A stretch of 64,000 bases of DNA from Amphiura filiformis (taxonomy: Eukaryota; Echinodermata; Ophiuroidea; Amphilepidida; Amphiuridae), in assembly GCF_039555335.1 (NCBI RefSeq), contig NC_092640.1:31006204-31070203 (forward strand), given 5' to 3'. The notes under the pieces were generated by a model. It saw nothing but the letters and a program-made list of their open reading frames with translations, had not been told where the DNA came from and did not search any database. Numbering within the stretch: the first letter of the stretch is position 1; each line of letters begins with the position of its first letter. Shown in pieces: positions 59,443 through 64,000 of the stretch. The position numbers and the translations under genes are program-made.

Positions 59443-60516
59443 CCATTACCTCGCCGCTAACAATGTGTATAACATTAAATGTACATTTGTAGCAGTTCTG
59501 CATTGTGTAATGTTATGCAATGAACTTGTTAACGATAATGATCTATAATATTACTATTTCTAAAGCATAACGTAGATAATTGCCCTGCATTAAATAATTG
59601 AATATGGTTTTCCTTTATGTAAAAAAATTATGAAACTCCATTATCCAGTGTTTATCAGTGATAGATTTTTGCCACTTTCTTTAAATAAGTACAATAAATG
59701 AATTAAGTTGACTTCAAAGCGTATTATAATAAATAGTATATAATATAATAAATGAACAAATGTTTGTAATACAATTCTGTGAGGTAGATACAAAATGCAG
59801 TCAAAAAGGATTTTTTTAGCAACCCCATACTTCAAGTTAAAGTACTGAATGGCCTTTGTATGTAAATATGTATTGTTTTATTTCTATTGCTTGTGTGTAT
59901 ATTTGGTTTATCCCGAATAACCATTATGTTATACAATATAACATGAAACAAATAATTAACCTTTATATGGTTGAAGCACAATTGAACATTAATAAACAAT
60001 GTAGTTAGTTATGTGTCAGATATGTACCCTAATAAAAAACTGTAAATGAATACTGACGTTTTATCGTAGTAACACACCAGGAACTAAATGTAAAATTTCA
60101 AATATATATTGTCAAGAAGAGCGATAGAATTAAGGAACATTATTCTAAAAAGAAAGAACCTCATTCTCTCATTAATATTTCGGAGCAACGACATCTCATA
60201 CATATATATTCTAAGAAAATGACCCTTCTAAGAAAAACGCTTTCGGAATAACAAACCTTTGAGATAAATCCGCTCTTCGGAACAAATAATTTTCCTGTTT
60301 ATTTATATCTACATGGAGAAATATGAGCTTTTCTTTTGATGCTAAAGTCTCCATCCATTTTGATAGCAAAAAGTGAAGGGGGGGGGGGGGTGAGGCTCTC
60401 GATCAGGCATGCATGCAGGTAATAATTATAGACATATGCAGGTAATTTATGCGTACTAGAAAAACTGATGAATGTACCCAAATAAAATTGTATCATCTTA
60501 TGGTGATCATCCCCTA
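59443..60516. other. No gene recognised
   Basis: AT-rich. Contains a run of 13 G at about 60378-60390. No supported exon. Confidence 0.45.
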
Positions 60517-60886
60517 CCCAGCAAACACAAAAATATATTAAAAACGTTATAAACAGGTTATAAACATCATGTTTCCGTTTTCAATGGTTTAAATGTCGAG
60601 TTATAATGCTAATGAACGCGTTTTTAAAAGGCTTTTTATGAAAAAAACTAAAAACAAAAACACTGCCACACATTTTAAAAATGTTTTCAAAATATCATTG
60701 TAATTTGTTTTTGACAAACCATTTTGCACAATATTTTGTCAAAACTTAAATAACATTATATTATGATGTGTTGAAGCAAGTTTACCAAAATGATTTGAAT
60801 AATATCTAAAGTTTTATCCCATTTTATAATATCCTTAATAACCCGACATTTAAACGCTATCTGCAAAATGTTTTGGATTTGCTGCG
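60517..60886. mobile_element. 370-bp MITE, CCCAGCAAACAC type
   Basis: Left CCCAGCAAACACAAAAATAT and right GCAAAATGTTTTGGATTTGC followed by TGCG form imperfect inverted termini. It is flanked by TA on both sides. The interior has AACGTT-type repeats. Same family as the remnants at 25.8 and 36.0 kb. Confidence 0.65.
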
Positions 60887-61715
60887 TATAGTCTTTTAAT
60901 TTAATTTGTTGTGTGTTATATAAGGTAATTTACATTTAATAAAAAAACATGTACATTTGCATTGTTAATCTTGAAATTATCCATAAAAATCTCAAGAATG
61001 TAATCCAAGCTTCATTTTGTTATAATTTTTAAGGCACCACATCGAATTTTGTCCTATAGAACTATCGGTAGCACTCTTAACATTACTCCCTGGAGATGTA
61101 ATAAATTGTAACAAGCATAATAATTAACAGTTGAATAGTGTTATTGTTTTTCATTCAGGGTACGATAAAAAGTGTCATCGGTACCTCTTCGGGCACCGAT
61201 GGTGCTATAAAAGATGTTGTACCAATATATTCATCACATTGTCATCTTCATCTCTACCCTCATTTTGTTCCCTTGCTGTGGGAATTTTTTTTTTAAATGG
61301 ACTTTTCATGACTAATCAGGTAACCTACACTACGCCCTCTTTATAATATGACAATTCCAAATTGCCGAGGAGGGCTTGAGATAGATGGAGCTGCACAAAC
61401 GGGGTCGGTAATGACATTCCCTGAATGCTATTTATATGTAATGGACAACGTACACTTTACGTAAGGAACTATTATAGGCAAGGGCAAAGACTGACAAGAA
61501 TACTTGTTATGCAATATATATCTCGGCCTGCCAAAAAATCTTTGTCCCCTTTGCACATGCGGCACATGCGAAACGTTTTGTTTCCAGATTTGCAAACTTT
61601 AAATGGACTATGCGAGCGTAGCGAGCAGGAAATTTTGCATATTTGAACGTTTCTGTAGAATTTTCCTAAGCCTTTTTAGAGCGTGTTATTTAAAAGGTGC
61701 CTCATATATTTAACG
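60887..61715. other. No gene recognised
   Basis: AT-rich. A small hairpin (ATCGGTACCTCTTCGGGCAC and CGATGG) occurs near 61180. No supported exon. Confidence 0.4.
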
Positions 61716-62003
61716 GATTTCGTAGATTTAACTGCTGCCTATGACACCGTATGGCACAGGGGCTAACTGCAAAGCTACTTCGTATGATACCGGACAGACG
61801 TATGGTTCATTATATTCTGAACCTGATCTCAAACCGGAGCTTCGTCCTGAAGACCAGTGACGGATAGCAAAGCAGACTTCGTCGTCTTAACAAGGGATCT
61901 GTACTGGCTCCTTTGCTATTCAACATCTACATCCATGACCTGCCTGAGACAACATGAAAGAAGTACGGCTACGCAGATGACATAGCCATCCTGGCAACGT
62001 TCT
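61716..62003 (+). pseudogene. LINE reverse transcriptase, 5' piece, decayed
   Basis: Encodes, over shifting frames, FVDLTAAYDTVWHRG (RT motif A), LLRMIPDRRMVHYILNLIS, the remnant of the GVPQGSVLAPLLFNIY box (here KGSVLAPLLFNIYIHDL) and YADDIAILATF (catalytic YADD). Several stops and at least one frameshift. The sequence breaks off directly after the YADD block, where the ~1.1-kb insertion begins. Its 3' piece resumes at 63098. Confidence 0.85.
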
Positions 62004-62120
62004 AAAAAGTTCTAAAAAGTAAGTTTACTTTTATATAGATTTGTGAAAGGGACAGATTTTACCCTTCAAATGTGATAAGTTTATCGCACGAGATATTACG
62101 GAAAGTATTCTCCGTAAAAT

Positions 62121-62161
62121 GAACTGCTCTTTTCAGAGCCACCAAAAGTTCAAAAAGAAAG
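62121..62161 (+). promoter_or_regulatory. Histone-type 3' stem-loop with purine-rich element (copy 1)
   Basis: GAACTGCTCTTTTCAGAGCC followed by ACCA. The stem GCTCT/AGAGC has a TTTC loop and the outermost pair is T-C instead of G-C. CAAAAAGAAAG follows 11 bases later, in the place and form of the histone downstream element bound by U7 snRNA. Replication-dependent histone messages end just after the ACCA. No histone coding sequence is nearby. Confidence 0.7.
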
Positions 62162-62243
62162 TCGGGTGACCAGCGAGTCTTCCGAGAAGTAGAAATTATT
62201 TATATAATTTTTACTTTATGCATAGGTCAGATATAGACCTTAA

Positions 62244-62326
62244 CAGTGCTACTGATGAGATCCCTTGAGGATCGAAACAGGCTTGTCTAGCTAACTGTAT
62301 GCTTTTATTCAAGCCGGTCGGCATGG
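62244..62326 (+). ncRNA. Hammerhead ribozyme candidate, type I layout
   Basis: Core CTGATGA (62252-62258), perfect 5-bp stem II GATCC/GGATC with a CTTGA loop (62259-62273), GAAA (62274-62277). Stem III pairs ACAGGCTTG (62277-62285) with CAAGCCGGT (62310-62318), one A-G mismatch, 24-base loop. GTC (62317-62319) is a canonical cleavage triplet, with the cut after C62319. Stem I is the weak part: T50, C49, G48, T47 and G46 can pair with G320, G321, C322, A323 and T324 only if A62251 is bulged. All conserved core residues are present. Activity is inferred, not shown. Confidence 0.75.
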
Positions 62327-62493
62327 ATATTTTATTTATAAGTACTAGTTATTACTTTTAATAAGAATAATTTATATAGTGTTTTTAAGTTTAAAAACAT
62401 GCAGACCTATACATATTTTAAAGTGATGATGTGTTTACACACTAAGTATAGGTTTCTCTATTTTGGTAAGGACGTTTTAAATTTATGATATTC

Positions 62494-62745
62494 AAAGTTC
62501 TGGAGAGGACTCACAGTCACCATCCTCAAGATTGAAACCTAGTCTGGTTTCATCATTCGGTATCAGGTCCTAGTCTGGACTTGATATCAAACAAGCTTGA
62601 TGTTTATTTCAAAGTTAGAGTCCAGGAAAGGACTCGCAGTCGCCACCCTCAAGATTGAAACCTAGTCAGGTTTCATCATTCGGTATCAGGTCCTAGTCTG
62701 GACTTGATATCAAACTCGAGTCCAAGAAAGGACTCACAGTCTTAA
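62494..62745. repeat. ~120-bp tandem repeat, two full units and a partial
   Basis: Units share GGACTC(A/G)CAGTC, CCTCAAGATTGAAACCTAGT, GGTTTCATCATTCGGTATCA and GGTCCTAGTCTGGACTTGAT. A third partial unit begins at about 62718. GAAACCTAGT--GGTTTC and GTCCTAGTCTGGAC are small hairpins. Confidence 0.85.
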
Positions 62746-62830
62746 CCATAAATAAGGTGGAAATAGATTTTTTAACCATAATACTAAAGTTTCTATAACA
62801 GAGACAGAAAAGGTTTTCGAACCGCAGAAT

Positions 62831-62872
62831 GAACGGCTCTTTTCAGAGCCACCAAACTTTACAAAAAGACAG
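62831..62872 (+). promoter_or_regulatory. Histone-type 3' stem-loop, canonical (copy 2)
   Basis: GGCTCTTTTCAGAGCCACCA (62835-62854) is an exact match to the classic sea-urchin-type histone mRNA 3' stem-loop: six-base-pair stem GGCTCT/AGAGCC, TTTC loop, ACCA tail, preceded by GAAC. ACAAAAAGACAG follows as a possible downstream element. The upstream ~20 bases also resemble those before copy 1. Confidence 0.8.
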
Positions 62873-63097
62873 ATATGATTGGTATAATCTTTTGCTTTGA
62901 TATTCACAGTTTTGAATATTATTAACCAAATAGCATGACTTTGGTCATTTGGTTTCACTACATAGGCTATTAGTATATAATTAAGAATTTCTCAGCGGAA
63001 GAATTCCTAATTAAATAGAGCAAGGTTTAAGTTTTATAACAAGGTTATTACTGGAAGCAGGTACCGTCTGTACCCCTCACTTTTTATAATTAAGGAA

Positions 63098-64000
63098 ATG
63101 GCAAAACATCGAGAAGGTCCTCAGCAATGACATGGATACCCTATCAACATATCTGAAGAACTGGCGCCTAAAGCTCGGTGAAGGGAAAACAGTTTCAGCG
63201 GCTTTCCACCTGAACAACAAGGAAGCTAAGCGGGAACTAAACATCATGGTAAATAAGAGTCAACTTTGCTTTCCAAGCTACCCCTACCTACCTTGGAGTG
63301 AAACTTGACAGAGCGCTTACCTACCGACAACACCTGGCAGGCCTCCGCGACAAAGTCACAGCACGGGGAGCTTTCATTCGACGCCTCGCAGGAACAGGTT
63401 GGGGAGCCAGCGTTTCCACTCTACGCACTGCAACCCTGGCTTTGGTTTACGCATCTGCCGAATACTGCGCACCTGTATGGAGTATGAGTGCCCATGCACA
63501 CCCAGTGGACACGAGCTTGTACAACTCTCTCCGCACCATAAGTGGTTGCCTTCGCCCAACCCCAGCAGAACAGCTGTCAGTACTAGCAGGTATTCCACCG
63601 GCTGATCTGAGGAGGAAGTCGCAGACCATGGCCCTGACTCGGCGTGCTTTGAACCCAGACCATCTTCTCCATGAAGTGGTCAACAGAGACGTTTAGCAAC
63701 CTCGTCTGAAGTCGCGGCACCAATTTACAATGGAGGCACATGCTTTGATCCATCAGGCACAGACCAAAAATACATCGGCTCACTGGACAGGCAATGAATG
63801 GCAGCAGAGATGGCAGTTGTCATCTTTGCCTCTAAATAGCTATATCCCAGATACTTCGAAATCCAGCCCTGGCTCGGATTTGGCACGCCATGCACGGGTG
63901 AAACTCAACCGCCTGCGAACAGAAGTAGGTCGCTTCAGGGCCAGTATGCATAGATGGGGCCTCACCCAAAGCCCACTTCGTGAGTGCGGAAATGAAGAGC
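63098..64000 (+). pseudogene. LINE reverse transcriptase, 3' piece, runs off the window
   Basis: Continues the LINE begun at 61716: WQNIEKVLSNDMDTLSTYLK, NWRLKLGEGKTVSAAFHLNN, a small frame change near 63260-63295, then an open frame 63298-63696 with KLDRALTYRQHLAGLR, LVYASAEYCAPVWS and SGCLRPTPAEQLSVLAGIPP. A TAG at 63694-63696 ends this frame, but the same frame resumes after it through ARHARVKLNRLRTEVGRF to the window edge. The order is that of the thumb and C-terminal region of Jockey/CR1-group LINEs. The element is not intact. Confidence 0.9.

Larger units (their letters stand above)
62004..63097 (+). mobile_element. Insertion carrying a hammerhead core and histone-type stem-loops
   Basis: Interrupts a LINE between the YADD block and the following WQNIEKVLSNDMDTLS block, losing only a few codons. 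It contains, in order: a duplicated TTCTAAAAAG at the left junction; a histone-type stem-loop (62125); a hammerhead ribozyme core (62252-62319); ~170 bp of AT-rich sequence; a ~120-bp tandem repeat (62494-62745); a second histone-type stem-loop (62835); and AT-rich sequence to 63097. No open frame of note. A ~45-bp direct repeat around the two stem-loops is ~710 bp apart. Origin unknown; hammerhead motifs are known in Penelope-like elements and in retrozymes of animals and plants. Confidence 0.7.

Noticed and set aside
60378..60390. G-run as a possible quadruplex element
   Set aside because: Single run without partner runs in the neighbourhood; likely slippage.
29444..61625. GCTCGCTGCGCTCGC-type strings (29447 and GCGAGCGTAGCGAGC at 61603)
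   Set aside because: Short palindromic strings common in repeats; no wider structure seen around them.

Overview
The window is animal nuclear DNA, AT-rich, intron-containing and very repeat-rich, with no bacterial-style gene packing. Many copies of the palindrome AGGCCTA, CR1/L2-like non-LTR retrotransposons, a sea-urchin-type histone 3' stem-loop, and a dense load of foldback MITEs with TTAA, TWA and TA target sites suggest a marine invertebrate deuterostome (echinoderm or hemichordate most likely). This is inference; no single-copy marker gene fixes the species.

Layout. 1-4.6 kb is mostly featureless apart from one small MITE. 4.6-10.7 kb is a multi-kilobase inverted repeat whose arms are tandem arrays of a ~360-bp unit; one arm is split by a 1.2-kb TTAA insertion, and the spacer holds a decayed LINE endonuclease. 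11.4-12.0 kb is a frameshifted XK-like membrane-protein exon. 12.9-13.7 kb is a 77-bp satellite. 16.3-16.8 kb is a mariner-like MITE. 16.9-37.4 kb (20.5 kb, a third of the window) is one composite of a giant terminal-inverted-repeat element with ends CCCAGTGGGCACA/TGTGCCCACTGGG. It has two ~9-10-kb bodies in direct tandem, and each body carries a 36-bp GC-rich minisatellite, an array of AGGTCAAAGGTCA-type sites, foldback elements, a 19-bp minisatellite and GC-rich subterminal blocks. Differences between the bodies supply empty sites for several nested MITEs. 38-41 kb is further nested MITEs.

43.5-53 kb is the gene-bearing part. A minus-strand three-exon gene ends in a segment resembling the C-terminal half of beta-class N4/N6 DNA methyltransferases. 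A plus-strand gene of at least three exons encodes an unrecognised, probably nuclear protein. A 5'-truncated CR1-like LINE lies between them. 53-57 kb holds an L2-like LINE fragment, two TTAA foldbacks and a second satellite (70-77 bp) that shares an 18-bp near-palindrome with the 12.9-kb satellite. 58.3-58.7 kb is a probable exon with one membrane span and a GAGACC-repeat tail. The right end (61.7-64 kb) is a decayed LINE split by a ~1.1-kb insertion. That insertion contains a hammerhead-ribozyme core and two histone-type 3'-processing stem-loops, and I consider it the most interesting object here.

No tRNA, rRNA or CRISPR array was seen. Most apparent open frames are by-products of tandem repeats. 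All similarity statements are by eye; no searches or alignments were run.
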